The notes under the pieces are model-generated. The model made no database searches. It was not told the DNA's origin and saw only the letters and a list, made by a program, of their open reading frames with translations. Below, piece after piece: positions 1 through 11,703 of a DNA stretch of 64,000 nucleotides; position 1 is the stretch's first letter; each line of letters opens with the position of its first letter. Source of the DNA: Hormiphora californensis (lineage: Eukaryota; Ctenophora; Tentaculata; Cydippida; Pleurobrachiidae); NCBI GenBank assembly GCA_020137815.1, contig CM035361.1, forward strand, positions 5,809,340 to 5,873,339. The letters are read 5' to 3'. A program made the position numbers and the translations under genes.

Positions 1-67
1 CCGACCGAAATATTTTTCGAGTGTCAGGAAATCTTCACCGAGGGTTGTAGGGCCATTACCAGGAGTC

Positions 68-424
68 AGCGGATAGAGGTGACCCGTCCTGAGAATGTTA
101 AAACGTTTTTGGCCATACTCACCATTTTCTGACAATTTGCAAAATCTTGGGCTCATTGGAAAGAGACATTAAGCTCTTTAAATGACTCAACTGACATGAA
201 AATGGCGCAAATTGCGCGGGCGTAGGGGGAAAACGAGCATTTTGCGCATTGCCGCCGCGCAAAGCCCGCGCACTTTTGCGCTGAGTTTGATTTTCTTTGG
301 GCTCATCTGAAAGAGCTCAATGTCCCTCTTTCCAAAGCGTGCCCCCAATATTTTCAATATTGGTCAAGAAATGGTTGAGTTGGCCAAATAAAATATAATT
401 CCAGGACGGGTCACCTTTACCGCT
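68..424. mobile_element. 357-bp MITE inside the left arm of the TTAA element
   Basis: The ends are inverted repeats: AGCGGATAGAGGTGACCCG at 68 against the complement of CGGGTCACCTTTACCGCT ending at 424. Sequence on both sides continues the host arm as seen in the copy at 36.5 kb. The flanks resemble one another (CCATTACCAGGAG and CCATACCATGAGG), which is compatible with a diverged target duplication of about 9-12 bp. It holds no coding sequence. Confidence 0.65.
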
Positions 425-904
425 TACCATACCATGAGGATACCTCAAATATGCAATTTTAGCCCTTAAATCGAATCATATTTTTGCTACAGCTGTTTAA
501 AAAAACATGTCCGTAAAAACGTTTTTTGGCATCTCAAAAATTTGGGGATTTGAAGAGGACATGAAGGTGAATAACCACACATTTTTTTTGCAATCCGAGC
601 TGATTTCCGGTCCTGAGATGGATTTCTTTTTTTCACTTTAAACGCCCTATTTGGCAAAGTTCCGAAACCATGTGAAAGCTGTAAATTGGTGAAAAGTTGC
701 GTCTAACGATTATCTAAGTGGCCATAAATTTTGGGCGTGTCCTTATTTGAGATAATGTACAGAGTTTTTTTGTGAAAGCCGTCATTTGAGAATAAATAAA
801 TTCCCTGTATCTCAAAAACGGCTGAATGCTGATCGTAGAGACCTGAGACTATATATATATGCTTAAACGATTCAGAAGGTCCGATTTTGGGGGGGTCTTC
901 TGAG

Positions 905-1512
905 AGACATTTTCTCCTAGGGTCAGCAACACACCAACGTTAAGATTAAAATTAAAATTTGACGTTTTTGGTCATAACTTATCACCATTTCTTTGCTGGC
1001 AAAATTGCTTATTTTGGCTGCTGTGTGGAAAGAGGGAAATCGAGCCCTTTCTGAACGCCCAAAAACTTGAAATCCGCGCAAAGTGCGCGGCGTTCAGTGC
1101 AAAATGTGTGCGTTAAAATTTTTAAAATTTCCATATAAAAATGTGTATGACGGACTGTAACAGTCCGTCATACACATTTTTAATGGAATTTTGTGCTCGT
1201 ATTTTCTCGTCAGAATCTGTATAACATGCAACGTGTAATTTGGAGCCCGCGGCGCATCTTGCACGTGCGGGTTTTCAAGAGAGAGCGAGAGACAAACGTA
1301 CAAACGTTAATGTGCGTCTCTCTCTTTAATCTCGCACGTGAATTTGAGCCGCGGCGCGGCGCATCTGCACGTGTGGTTTTTCCAGATAGAAATTCCAATA
1401 GAAATCCAAGATAGAAATTCAAAATAAAAATGTGTATGCGCCGTGTTTATGCGCCTTAAAGCCGCACAATTTGCGCCGATTTTAAGTTTCTTGAGCTCTT
1501 CAGAACGGGCTC
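905..1512. repeat. Nested fold-back insertion at the centre of the TTAA element
   Basis: The intact copy at 36.5 kb passes through this point with about 60 bp. Here about 600 bp is present instead. Blocks near 1040-1100 (GAAATCGAGCCCTTTCTGAA) recur inverted near 1490-1512, and a hairpin sits at about 1141-1184 (GACGGACTGT/ACAGTCCGTC). Exact edges are uncertain. Confidence 0.5.
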
Positions 1513-2302
1513 GATTCCGAAAAAACAAAAACCCATCTTCGGGGATTTTTTGTGATTTTCTTTTTTGGTGATTTATAGAGACCCTATGGACCAATAGTTG
1601 AAGGAATTAGCTTGTTACACAGTTTTCCATAGTTTCGGTCCTTTCTTAGCTAAATCAATTCCTAATTACAGGATATTGGAGTTTAGCTTTTGCCTTTTCA
1701 TAGAATTTGGTTTTTCCGCAATTAACGCAAAAACGGTTGAAGTAGGACAACAATGTCTCTCAGAAGACCCCCCAAAATCGGACCTTCTGAATTCTTTAAG
1801 CATAGTCTCGAAATCTACGATCAGCCGTTTTTGAGATACAGGGAATTTATTTATTTCTGAAATGACGGCTTTTCAAAAAAAACTCTGTACAGCTATCTTA
1901 AATAGGGCACGCCCAAAATTTATGGCCATTAGATAATCGTTAGACGCACTTTTCACCCAATTTACAGCTTTCACATGTTTTTCGGAAACTTTGCCAAATA
2001 GGGCTGTAAAGTGGAAAAAAGAAAATCCATCTCAGACCGGAAATCAGCTCGGATTGCAAAAAAATGTGTGGTTATTCACCTTCATGTCCCTCTTAAATCC
2101 CCAATTTCATGCTCCTATCTTTAAAAAATTTTTTTGAGATGCCAAAAACGTTTTTACAGGACATTTTTTAAACAGCTGTAGCAAAAATATGAATTCGACT
2201 TAAGGGCTAAAATTCATATTTGAGGTATCCTTGGTAGGCCTAAAACCCTACGGTGAGAGATTTCCCTGCACTCGAAAAAAATTTCGGTCGGCGTACCCTT
2301 AA

Positions 2303-3040
2303 AAGTGGCGAAAAGAACCACCCGGCTAAGCCGGTTGGGTTATCAAAAAATCCTTACTCGATGCGCACCCATGGTGCCGCTAGTTCTATAAAATTTGCAA
2401 AAAAAGTTATGAACATTTTCTAAGTACACCAGCCACGTCGATTCGTGTTTGGAATCGGAGCACGGTGTATCCCATGTCCTGCCGCTAATTAGACGGGTCG
2501 AAACGAACCGATACGTGATACCTTGCCGAATCGGGGCATCCTAGGCCTAAAAGGGGTAAGGAAGTAGGGCCTAGTATATAGAAATCAATATTGGATGACC
2601 TATAGATCTCCGGATGTATGATACATTTGTAATATACACATAATAGAGGTTTACAGGTGGGCATAAACGCCTGCTAGCATGCCCGGTATGCCGACCACTA
2701 CTTTACTGCAATATATATCCGCGAGTGCAAATATCACTCCTGCTACGCGCAACCATTTTCACTGTGAAACTTGCACTGTGCTTCCGCGGGAGCGTGCAGA
2801 TATGGAGGCAGAGGGATATAAGTAAAGAAAGTGTTGTTGCAGTGTTTTTACACACAGAATATGACTGACAAGGTACTACACAACACATAGTCTGCTATTT
2901 TACACTCACTCTCCCTCTTTCTCTCACTAATTATCCCCTTATCATACTTTGTTGTTGCTATTTCCAAGAATTCCAATCTCCTTCTCTCGTATCTCTCACT
3001 TATCTCTCTCTTCTTTTCACTATTAAAACTAACAGAACTT
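2303..3040. other. Non-coding stretch with a solo fragment of pogo-element interior
   Basis: No supportable exon was found. About 2395-2570 matches the internal repeat of the pogo-type elements at 22-26 kb (CGAACCGATACGTGATACC, CTAATTAGACGG, AGTTATGAA), so a truncated piece of that family sits here. The rest is unassigned. Confidence 0.5.
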
Positions 3041-3595
3041 GTTCCCTTGGGCAATTGCCAATTTTCATTTGCAGGCATCGCACTATAGACGCATTACCCA
3101 CGTACTATAGACGCATTATAAACGCATTATAAACGCATTATAGACGCATTATAGACACACGCAATATAGATGCAATTTCGTAAGCAGCACTATAGACGCA
3201 ATATAGACGCATTATACAGCAATATAAACGCATTTTATAGACGCGACGCAGTATAGCCGCATTATAGCGCACTATACCCACCCCAAAATCACCTATAGAC
3301 CACTATAGAAGCATTATAACTAACTATAGCGCACCATAACGCTACATGACCCATATAGACGCATGATAGAAGCATTATAGACTCAAATCGCTTTTTATAG
3401 ACGCCGCGTCTATAAAAAACGTGCTTTTTAAAGAAGCACTTTAGACGTACTCTCAGGACAGTGCGATATTTGAGGCGCGTTGGGCGTTTATAAACGCATT
3501 TTTGACGCATATAAAAGGAAGCAGTACAGACGCATTATAGACGCATTATAGCCGCATGTGTGCGAAATCGATAAAGACGCAATATAGACGCAAAA

Positions 3596-4025
3596 TAAAA
3601 AGGAGAGGGAGAGAGAGGCGAGGGAGGGAGAGGGAAGGAGAGGGAGGGACTGAAGAGGGGTACAGGGACAGAAACAGACGGATAAAGACCTGAGACAGAA
3701 GGACAGAGTAAGATGGAAAGAGAGTAAGATGGAAGATAGTGATATAGGGACGGATGAGACTAAAAAGAGTGAGAACAGAAAAAGACAGAGATGGAAACAA
3801 ACGGACAGAGACAGACGGACGGCAACACGCGCTACTATCTCCCTCTCTGTCTCACTCTCTCTCTCTCTCTTCCACTCTCTGAATCTCTCTCCATCTTACT
3901 CTGTCCGTCTGTGTCGATCTGTGTCCATCTGTCTCTGTCTGATCTGTCTCTGATTCCCTCCCTCTTTCCCTCTCCTTCCCTCTCCTCCCTCCCTCCATCC
4001 CTCTAGTCTCTCTCCCTCTCCTTCT
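3596..4025. repeat. GAGAGG-rich / CTCTCC-rich core of the fold-back element
   Basis: Purine-rich sequence (3597-3830, GGGAGAGG and GACAGA motifs) is followed by pyrimidine-rich sequence (3838-4022, CTCTCT and GTCTGT motifs). The two halves are roughly reverse complements, so the inverted arms continue into this core. Translations of it are low-complexity artefacts. Confidence 0.7.
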
Positions 4026-4989
4026 TATTAATTGCGTCTATATTGCGTCTTTATCGATTTCGCGCACATGCGTCTATAATGCGTCTATAATGCGTCTAAA
4101 TGCGTCTATACTGCTTCCTTTATATGCGTCAAAAATGCGTTTATAGTTCGCCCAACTGCGCCTCAATATGGCAGCGTGCGTCTGAGTACGTCTATAGTGC
4201 TCTTAAAAAAGCACGTTTTTTATAGACGCGGCGTCTATAAAAAGCGATTTGTGTCTATATTGCTTCTATCATGCGTCTATATGGTCTATGTAGCTTTTAT
4301 GGTGCTACTATATTCAGTCTATATGCGTCTATAGTGCGTCTATAAGGTGATTTTGGGGTGGGTAGTGCGCCTAAATGCGGCTATACTGCGTCGCGTCTAT
4401 AAAAATGCGTTTATATTGCTGTTATAATGCGTCTATATTGCGTCTATAGTGCTGCTTACGAAATTGCGTCTATATTGCGTGTGTCTTCTTCTTCTTCTGG
4501 GAGGACGCTGGCTAGTGCGAAGCACTAGCCAGTAAGGGGTGGGTGCCATGAGGCTCCCGTTCCCCGTCCGGGTGGTGTGGCTGTTATGTTGCCAACTGCT
4601 TCGGCCCAGGAGACTTGGGGAGCTGGTGCCATACCAAGTCACAGGGGAAACCTCCCTTTAAGGGGTGGTTTCAGGGGGGTGAAGTATCTCATCGCCTTCT
4701 TATAGAACGAGATCGTTTTTCTAAGGGGTTGATGGTGTCTAATTTCGTACTGCTGAGGCCCAGCCTGTCAAAGGATTCCTGTCGGAGTTCCAAAGGGCGG
4801 GGCATTCAGTAAGTACATGCTTATTGTCTCGTCTTCCATCCCACATGCTGCACAGTTGTGGTCTCGACTTTTTTTAATTTTTTCATGTGGTAGTTAAGGT
4901 GGCAGTTGCCCTGTGAGTAGGTGTGTCGCCGCCCTTAGGTCTGTTCTATTAAGTTTTTTGAAGAGGTCTCTCATATCTTTCGGTCCACA

Positions 4990-5507
4990 TCATGTCCATA
5001 TGTTTGGTTTGTTTGATGGGTCCGGTTTTAACCTTCTCCCTGAGGGCTGCATAGGCTGCGCTTTGGGAATTGGTATGAGAGTAACTTCTTCGATTTCCTG
5101 AGCACCCCTTTTGCCAAGATGTCTGCTATTTTCGTTTCCATCGTACCCTTGATGGGCCGGGATCCATCTAATCATGACACGTTGAATATGGCCAGGGTGT
5201 TCAGATTTTTGATAGTCTTTATCGTGGTTTTTGATCTGCATGTCGTGGAGTTAGGGTCTTTATTGTCCCTTGACTGTCACAGTTTATGAGTATTCGCTCG
5301 TTAGCTGTTCCCCTATCCAGGAATATTGAGCCGTCTGTTGTATGGCATACATTTCTGCCGCCGGGACAGTTCCTTCGGGGCAGTGTTATACGATTTTCGA
5401 GCTAGCTCTGTTTCGCCAGAGTGGATAATGTATCCTGCACCGGCATTGTTGTTAATTTTTGACCCATCAGTGTGTGCAACTATCGTGTACTTGTCTCCAT
5501 CCTCCAA
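4990..5507 (-). pseudogene. RNase H domain remnant of the LINE
   Basis: The minus-strand translation from 5507 contains AHTDGSKINNNAGAGYIIH, the first catalytic-Asp segment of an RNase H fold (TDGS). The piece ending at 4990 contains WIPAHQGYDGNENSRHL, the WxPxHxGxxGNExAD-type final motif. The two lie in different frames with stops between them, so the domain is broken. Just downstream at about 4814-4863 a fragment reads HNCAACGMEDETISMYLL, like the CxxC..ET..H.L..C tail of I-type elements. Confidence 0.8.
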
Positions 5508-5939
5508 AACGTCTCCCTTTCTGGGATCTCTAACGGAATTCCCTGTCTAGGGTGAGTTCCGGGGTTGTGAGATCGTGACATCTGCCCTCTGCTTCCAGAG
5601 TTCTGAGATCACGTGATACCGTGTTGGCATGCGAAGTGAACACTTTTGGGGTCTTTAGGTTGATTTTATTGGCCCTTCCCATTCTCCCGTTGCCATTAGG
5701 GTGTATGCAGTTTTGGCTGCACAGTACCTCAGATGGTCGGTGATCGGGGCGGTGTTTGTGATTGTGTCAGGGCTGTTGATGCGTCGAGGGCATGGCCCCA
5801 GTTACCATCTGAGTGCTAGCCTCTGTACCCTTATCATGTTTTCTTTGTTTGTTTTGGTTCGCATTGCATTAGCCCAGACCATTGCCCCGTAGCATAAGGT
5901 GGTCTCACTATTGCAGTGTATATCCATAGGGCCGTTTTA

Positions 5940-7500
5940 GGGTTTAGTCCCCACGTGGGTCCCACCACTTTACGGCACTGCATCAGGATATTTTTGCTTT
6001 TTTTATTTGTTTGTTTACGTGCTCGTTCCAGTTTAGTTTGTTGTCAAGGGTAATCCCTAGAAACTTCGTGGATTCGGACACTTTGATAGGGTTACCCTGA
6101 ATTTTGATCGGGTTTCTAATTTCACACTTTTTCGATGGGTGAATATGACTACATGCGATTTCAGGGCACTTAGTTTGAGCCCTACTGTCTTACACCAGGT
6201 GTTTATGGAATAAGCCCCTTCTGGGTCGCGTCCCTTAGAGGGAGTATTCCGCAGAGGGTCCATTTCTTCCGAGGGCATTGTGGTTGAACTATATGACATA
6301 AGTCTCCGCAAAGCCCTGTAGTTCACCTGGTATATTCTTTTTGCTATGGTTTAGTAGATCGTCCATTACCAGGTTCCATAGGAACGGGAAAGTATTCCTC
6401 CCTGGGGACAACCCGGTGGCTCTTATAGTAAGGGACTCTTCCATTGGTTCGTGGTTATTTCGCGGTTTGAGATCATGTAGGTGATCCAGACCGCTGTTCT
6501 TTTGTCGCGTAGCTTTGCATGAAGGGCTCTTTCCATAGCTTGGAATGCCACATTATCGAAGGCTCCTCGATGTCCAAGAACTTACCCAGGGCAATGCCCT
6601 TGTGCATGAGGGTGCCTTCGAGTTTGCGTACTACTTATGGAGGGCTGTTTCTGTTGAAACGCCTCTTCTAAATCCATATTGGGACTTTTTAATTTTTTGT
6701 GTACTTTTTGGTCTACCTCAATGTGCCATAGAATTAACCGTTCCATGAGTTTGTGGAGGTTTGACGCAAGGGTTATTGTTCGTATGATTTAGGCATACGA
6801 TAGTCATCCTTTCTGGCTTGGGCAGGTAGATGGCTTCTGCTTCCTGCCAGGATTTGGGGGTTACCCCTAGATGTACGATGCCTTAGCTATCTTTGCAAAT
6901 GGTTCAGCAATAATGTCTGCTACTTTTTGCATCATGATGGGCCTGATGCCATCCGGCCCTGCAGCTGTTAAGGGTTTAAATTCCCTCAGCGCCTTGATGA
7001 ACGTGTTTTCGAGAATGTTTTTTCATCAGACCACTCCCCTTCTGGGCTTCAGTTTTGTCCTTGAGGGAGGGTCTAGTTGAGTGGTCCTCGCCAAAGTGAA
7101 CCTCTGCCATTATATGGAGGGTTTTCTTTAGGGGACTGTGATAGTTCACCATTTGCGTCAAAGATACAGCTGAGATTATAATCTTTAACTGTTCTTGAGC
7201 ACTTGGCTAACCTTCTGGGCATCTGAATATGCATCGAGATCTTCAGCCCAATTTCAGTTTTTAAATTTAGACTGTGTTTTGTGTTTGTGTATTTGTTTCG
7301 AGCTGCTTTTGCTGAGTCCCAGTCCTGATGCACTCGTGGTCTGGGCGTGTCAGTTTATCAAACATTTCTTCCCTAGCTCGCCTTGACCTCCCCACTGAGC
7401 CACGGGGGGTCTTGGAGTGGGCGGAAACGTATGTTTTTGGGGTACACTTGTAGTATGCCCACACATCAGTTCTATTATTTTTCGTTGGCTGTTTCAAGTT
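5940..7500 (-). pseudogene. Reverse transcriptase remnant of the LINE
   Basis: Fragmented minus-strand pieces. 6326-6057 includes INTWCKTVGLKLSALKSHVV, typical of the segment following the RT active site (W....GL.L...K). Fragments at 6976-7333 fit thumb-less RT debris. No YxDD box could be read in an unbroken frame. Confidence 0.6.
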
Positions 7501-7615
7501 CTTCGGCATTTGATATTACCATTTCTGTCAGTCCTGTTTCTTCTAGGCCCTTTTCCACAAGTTGTCTATATAGGGCCCAGTTTGTTTTCTTAAATTGTAG
7601 AATGAGCGGATCTTG

Positions 7616-7870
7616 CTACCGTCCATGTCCCTCAACACAAATGTGATGGGTACGTGGTCGGATCTGCATTTTCCTTCTACTGTCTGCCAGTCTTGTATCA
7701 TGTCCTGCATGGTTGTTGGTCATGGTAAGATCTAGCACATTTTTTCTTGTTCCATTGTCGAAAGTGTGGGGGCAATTCACGTTCGATACATGCAGATCAA
7801 GATCTACAATGGCATCTAATAGTGCATCTCCCCTTTTCTTCCCAATAGGATCTTTACCAGTGCCCCCCAA
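7616..7870 (-). pseudogene. AP-endonuclease C-terminal remnant of the LINE
   Basis: The minus-strand piece contains DALLDAIVDLDLHVSN and KNVLDLTMTN, resembling the region before the final catalytic residues of LINE endonucleases (typical pattern LDLxxT). The surrounding 7870-8700 has no continuous frame but is consistent with the rest of a decayed endonuclease. Confidence 0.65.
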
Positions 7871-9393
7871 CTAGTGTTGTGGGCGTTGGTATCAGATCCA
7901 ATTACTAGTTTCAGGTTATTTCTTTTTGTGGTGGGCTGCCAACTCTCCTAGTAATTTAGGAGGGCATTCTAGCTCTCTGTCCATGTACATTGAGCATAAA
8001 TGACTGATTTGGTGCCCAGTTTGACAAGGATAGTGACTGTGTCCCTGTCAGTGAATTTGTCAAGGAGAATACGTTCCTCCCTAGGTTACATTGATTAAGA
8101 TGCTCGCACGTGGTCTCTAGCCCTTTTGTCATATAGGGCAGAGAATCCTCCGCTGGCTCTAACTTTAGATGTTTTCCCTATAATAGTGGTTCTTGGGCTA
8201 GGATAATTTGTGATCGTGTTTGGTTACGGTGATTATGTCATCCCATGCTTCATGACTTTATGGAGGTTAATTTGTGTTACTCTGATGTTTTTACTTATTT
8301 TCTTGGCTGCTGAGGGTCCTGGAGGCGGCCCTAGACTTTGCTGCCCCTCCTTCTGGGGTGGGGGCGGCAGATTGTCTTGGGCTCCGCGGGCAGTGTTGGA
8401 CCTCCCTGTCCCTTCCTTTCGGAGGGTCATTTGGATTCCACCTCACTATTCGGGGCTGCGATTTGACTCTTCTGCCCTTCCCTGTCGCTACACTGCCCAA
8501 TCTCCATCATTTAGAAGGTCAGCTTCTCTTACGGGCGATAGTCCCGTTTTACAGGGGCTGGTGCCCTCATGTAATGGAGGGTGCTCCCCGGATAGAGGGT
8601 GCTCCCTGAAGGGCCCTCCTGGGATGGGGGCCCTGTGCGGAGTTGCTGAGAGTCCTCTAGCTATTTGGGGGAGATAAGGGTAGTGAGAGTCCTCACTTAG
8701 ATGGTTTGTGAAGGTAATATAATTCTCCTATAGCATGGGATTATGGCGGGTCAGTAATGATATGCCCCGTTGTTTTAAAAGGGAAAGAAGAGACGCCTCG
8801 TGACCACGGAATTAAGGCCCCGTGGCCTGGGGTCGGCGAATTACACACCTTATTGGCCTATATATTGGTTCTTTAGTTAGGTTATGTAAGGTCGGGAGCA
8901 AGGGTAGCCCTTTTGATTTGGGCATCCCTGTAGTTGCCCCGTCCCAAAACTTGGCTCTGGTAGTTACAGGGGAACGTAAAAGAGCCCCTGGGTATAATAT
9001 AATGAAGTGTTTAACTCCGGCTCTGCTGGTTTTCTACCTTGTACCTGGGTGAATTTATTAGTAGTTTGGAATTTTTGAATCTTGATTAAGGGGTTGGGTT
9101 AGTCCATGTTAGATGGAGAGACCCATTACAGGGGGTGTGTGGTTTGTCCCCTGGGTATGCTCTCCAGAGATGGAGTCTTTAGACACTATCGCTAGCTACA
9201 TCCCTTTTAGTAGGGTTGTGCTAGACGTTAGCCCCGGCCCGCACTCCATCAGGCGTAGGAAGGAATCTCACCCCTCCTCGTGTGTCTATAATGCGTCTAT
9301 AATGCGTTTATAATGCGTTTATAATGCGTCTATAGTTCGTGGGTAATGCGTCTATAGTGCGATGCCCGCAAATGCAAAATTGCCGTTCCCTTG

Positions 9394-9808
9394 TGTGTAA
9401 TAGGTGTAGAAGTGTATTTTTGTGTAGTTTTGCTTAGTTCATACCTTGTTTTGTCACATCTATTGCCGGGCGCAATGATTTAAGTAGTAGGGACGAATCT
9501 CTTATAAAAAGAAGTGGCTGACTCACTATTTGGTGGAAAGCAAATTCCGGTTGTAACCCACCTATTTTGACCCGCTGAACACGATCCCGTTAAACGGCAA
9601 GGTAACGCAATTACCCCTATACCTTGCGGGCACGCTAAAACTTGCCTTACTACCGCAATGCCCTATTATAGTTAGAGGGGTAATTTCGTTACCAAGGGGT
9701 GGCTCTGAATTGTGTAATTTACATTTGAAAAGTGTCTTACCAAAACGTTTCTTAAAAACGAGAGTAAGGTAGTAAGCTACTGTGGATACTATATTTATTG
9801 TATTTCAG
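9394..9808 (+). other. Intron upstream of module A1
   Basis: Non-coding. About 9590-9800 is duplicated at 17940-18110 plus 19056-19140, directly before module A3, showing that intron and exon were copied together. It ends in a pyrimidine-rich tract and ATTTCAG at 9802-9808. Confidence 0.7.
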
Positions 9809-10237
9809 ACTGGACAGCTGTAGGACGGGAAGTGACTGTGAAGATACCCTGGGACCTGGAGGCAACACCTCTCGTGATAAAGACGGACTCTGCACTGGGT
9901 AGTAAAGAACAGATCAGTGTGTTTATGTACAACAAGGACATCAGCTGGATCGGTGGTGTGAGTGTCCAGTTCTTATCCCCCTCAATGTATTATTTTATAA
10001 GCTCCTGTACCAGCTGGACAAAGCTGCCAGTGCAACCCCCGGTGGAGGTGGATAAGATCTGGACAATCACCAAAACAGAGACCACCTGGATTATCACATG
10101 TAACAATGTGGAGGTGCTGAACTACCTGTTCGCAGATAGTTCAGAGAGCAACTGTGTTCCAAAGTGGAGTGGTGATGTTGTGGAGCAGATCAGCTTTAGC
10201 AGTAGTACTGACACAGCATCTGATTTCTACAGAGCAG
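9809..10237 (+). CDS. Module A1 exon (extracellular Trp/Cys module), modular protein
   Basis: Exon of 429 bp between TTTCAG (to 9808) and GTAATT (from 10238), phase 1 at both ends, open throughout. It encodes about 143 residues starting DWTAVGREVTVKIPWDLEA and ending DTASDFYRA. Landmarks are SSCTSW, KIWTITKTETTWIITCNN and SNCVPKWSGDV, giving three cysteines shared with modules A2 and A3. The same layout is repeated at 11222 and 19141. Phase 1-1 exons and cysteines point to a shuffled extracellular module, secreted or on a receptor ectodomain. I recall similar modules in predicted invertebrate proteins but cannot name the family with certainty. The start codon and signal peptide are not in view. 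Confidence 0.85.
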
Positions 10238-10937
10238 GTAATTGGGTGAACAATTGGACGTCAATCAATATTACCCAATGCTACTTTGGCTCCAATGCAA
10301 CCTATTCTCGCTCCGCGAAGAATAGGCTCCCGGCCCGTGGACAGCAAGAACTCACGTGCGCGCGATGTAAAGCACGTTTTTCAGCAAATCCCGCGCGACA
10401 GACTGTTTTGGGGAGACCTTTTTAGCTGACCTAGCACTACTCAAACGTCAATTACCGCCTCATTTCGCATCTTGTGAATCGGCGGTATTTTCCCTCTCAC
10501 AGGGCCATGACGATTCTCCCAGTACCGCCAGATTGTCCCAGGACCGGTAGGAGCTTGCAGCCAGGTCTTTAAAGAATTGCCCATGTTTAGAGTCACTTTT
10601 GACCCACTATCCTCAAATGCTGATACTCGCGGGTATTTTCCGTAAAACTAGAGACAATTACCTGCCAGGGCAAAAACGAGATGTAAATCGGTTCAGTAGT
10701 TCCTGCAGCCAGGTCTTTGAAAAAGTTTGCTCTAAAATCAAACGGGCCGGAGGCCTAGATGTGAGATCGATCTCGGTCGCTGCGCGACCTCGATCTCACT
10801 CAGGCATCAATGTGGCCAAAATGCTACTATTCAATACTATAATACCTATAGCCATTAATAATGCTTTCTCAGTATTGTAAAGACTACAAATACAAATAAA
10901 ACTCTTGATGATACTACCAGATTGCTCTTTGGTGTAA
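10238..10937. other. Intron A1-A2, first part
   Basis: The open frame of A1 runs on to 10425 but splice logic and loss of similarity to A2/A3 end the exon at 10237. A short palindrome (AGATCGATCTCGGTCGC/GCGACCTCGATCT) lies at about 10762-10796. No other feature was recognised. Confidence 0.6.
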
Positions 10938-11158
10938 GGGTCAGCACACATGTCTACGCCAAAATCAAAATTAAGACTTTGATTTTGGAGCCGTTGGATG
11001 ACAAAATGATTTTGTCATCCAACGCGACCGTAAAAATCGCGCGCGAGATTGTTACTCTGAGAATGGGGAAGAGATAATTTTTATCAGCGCTGGTACGTGT
11101 GTCTGGCTCCAAAATCAAAATTTTAATTTTGATTTTGGCGTAGGTGTGTGCTAACCCA
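10938..11158. mobile_element. Short palindromic MITE with TTAATTTTGATTTTGGC ends
   Basis: The left end GGGTCAGCACACATG..CGCCAAAATCAAAATT is mirrored by AATTTTGATTTTGGCG..GTGTGTGCTAACCC. An internal perfect hairpin, GTTGGATGACAAAAT/ATTTTGTCATCCAAC, lies near 10993-11023. The same family recurs inside the pogo-type element at 49.76-50.04 kb, and fragments lie at about 917-950 and 48.55-48.66 kb. Confidence 0.7.
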
Positions 11159-11221
11159 GATATACATATTTGCATTTTGTATTTTTAGTGGTTAATGTAT
11201 ATACTACAAATTGCTTTTCAG

Positions 11222-11641
11222 ACTGGACAGCTCCAGAGCGGGATTTGAAAATGCCCTGGGACCTGGAGGCAACACCTCTCCAGATAAAGACGGACTCTAC
11301 TCTGAGCAGTGGTGAGAAGATCTCTGTGAAGGTGTTCAACAAGTACATCAGCTGGATCGGTAATGTGGGTGTGACGTTCTCCTCCCCAATGCAGTATTCG
11401 ATAAGCTACTGCACCACCACCTGGACAGACCTGCCAGTGCAACCCCCGGTGGAGGTGGATAAGATCTGGACTATCACCAAAACCGAGACCACCCTCATCA
11501 TCACATGTAACAATGTGGAGGTGGTAAACTACCTGTTCACAGATGGTTCAGATAGCCGCTGTGTTACAAGGTGGAGTGGTGATGTTTCGGAGAAGATCGT
11601 ATTTTCTAGTTATGACACAGCTTCCAACTTCTACAGAGCGG
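11222..11641 (+). CDS. Module A2 exon of the modular protein
   Basis: A 420-bp phase 1-1 exon between TTTTCAG (to 11221) and GTAAGA (from 11642). It encodes (D)WTAPERDLKMPWDLEATPL through DTASNFYRA. It keeps the three cysteines (SYCTTTW, ITCNN, SRCVTRW) and the KIWTITKTETT signature of A1. It lies in line with A1 and is separated by one intron, so both are probably consecutive modules of the same protein. Confidence 0.85.
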
Positions 11642-11703
11642 GTAAGAATATAAATTTAATTCTTACCGATCATAACACTATAATAACTATAAGTCTTATA
11701 GTA

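Larger units (their letters stand above)
1..2298. mobile_element. TTAA-type fold-back element, copy 1 (first 7 bp off window)
   Basis: The two ends are inverted copies. The start (CCGACCGAAATATTTTTCG) mirrors the end at about 2260-2298 (CGAAAAAAATTTCGGTCGG then CGTACCC), followed by TTAA at 2299-2302. Arms of several hundred bases run inward, for example the matching blocks around 430-900 and 1740-2230. The same family is intact at 36495-37884, flanked by TTAA on both sides, which fits a TTAA target duplication as in piggyBac or Kolobok superfamilies. There is no transposase reading frame, so it is non-autonomous. Two other inverted-repeat insertions interrupt it (68-424 and about 905-1512). 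Confidence 0.8.
4487..9278 (-). mobile_element. Decayed non-LTR retrotransposon (LINE) with endonuclease, RT and RNase H
   Basis: A 4.8-kb insertion flanked by the 9-bp direct repeat CGTGTGTCT (4478-4486 and 9279-9287). Joining the flanks restores the right arm of the host fold-back element, which matches the left arm. Read on the minus strand the order is 5' region (about 8700-9278), endonuclease (about 7600-8600), reverse transcriptase (about 5900-7500), RNase H (about 5000-5510), a Cys/His tail (about 4814-4863) and a short (GAA)n 3' end at about 4487-4500. Many stops and shifts break every domain, so it is inactive. The RNase H domain places it among I/R1/LOA-like groups rather than L1 or CR1; this is inference. 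Confidence 0.85.
3050..9384. mobile_element. Fold-back DNA element with 9-bp TSD (Mutator-like), split by a LINE
   Basis: The left end at 3050 (GGCAATTGCCAATTTTC, then GGCATCGCACTATAGACGC) is the inverse of the right end at 9384 (GCGATGCCCGCAAATGC then AAAATTGCC). The 9-base sequence GTTCCCTTG lies directly outside both ends (3041-3049 and 9385-9393). Long inverted arms rich in GCGTCTATA/TATAGACGC occupy 3050-3595 and 4025-4486 plus 9288-9384. A purine/pyrimidine core separates them. Long terminal inverted repeats with a 9-bp duplication are typical of Mutator-like elements; that family call is inference because no transposase is present. Without the LINE the element would be about 1.5 kb. 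Confidence 0.8.

Noticed and set aside
8210-8677. 155-codon plus-strand frame
   Set aside because: Antisense to the decayed LINE; Gly/Pro-rich composition, no motif.
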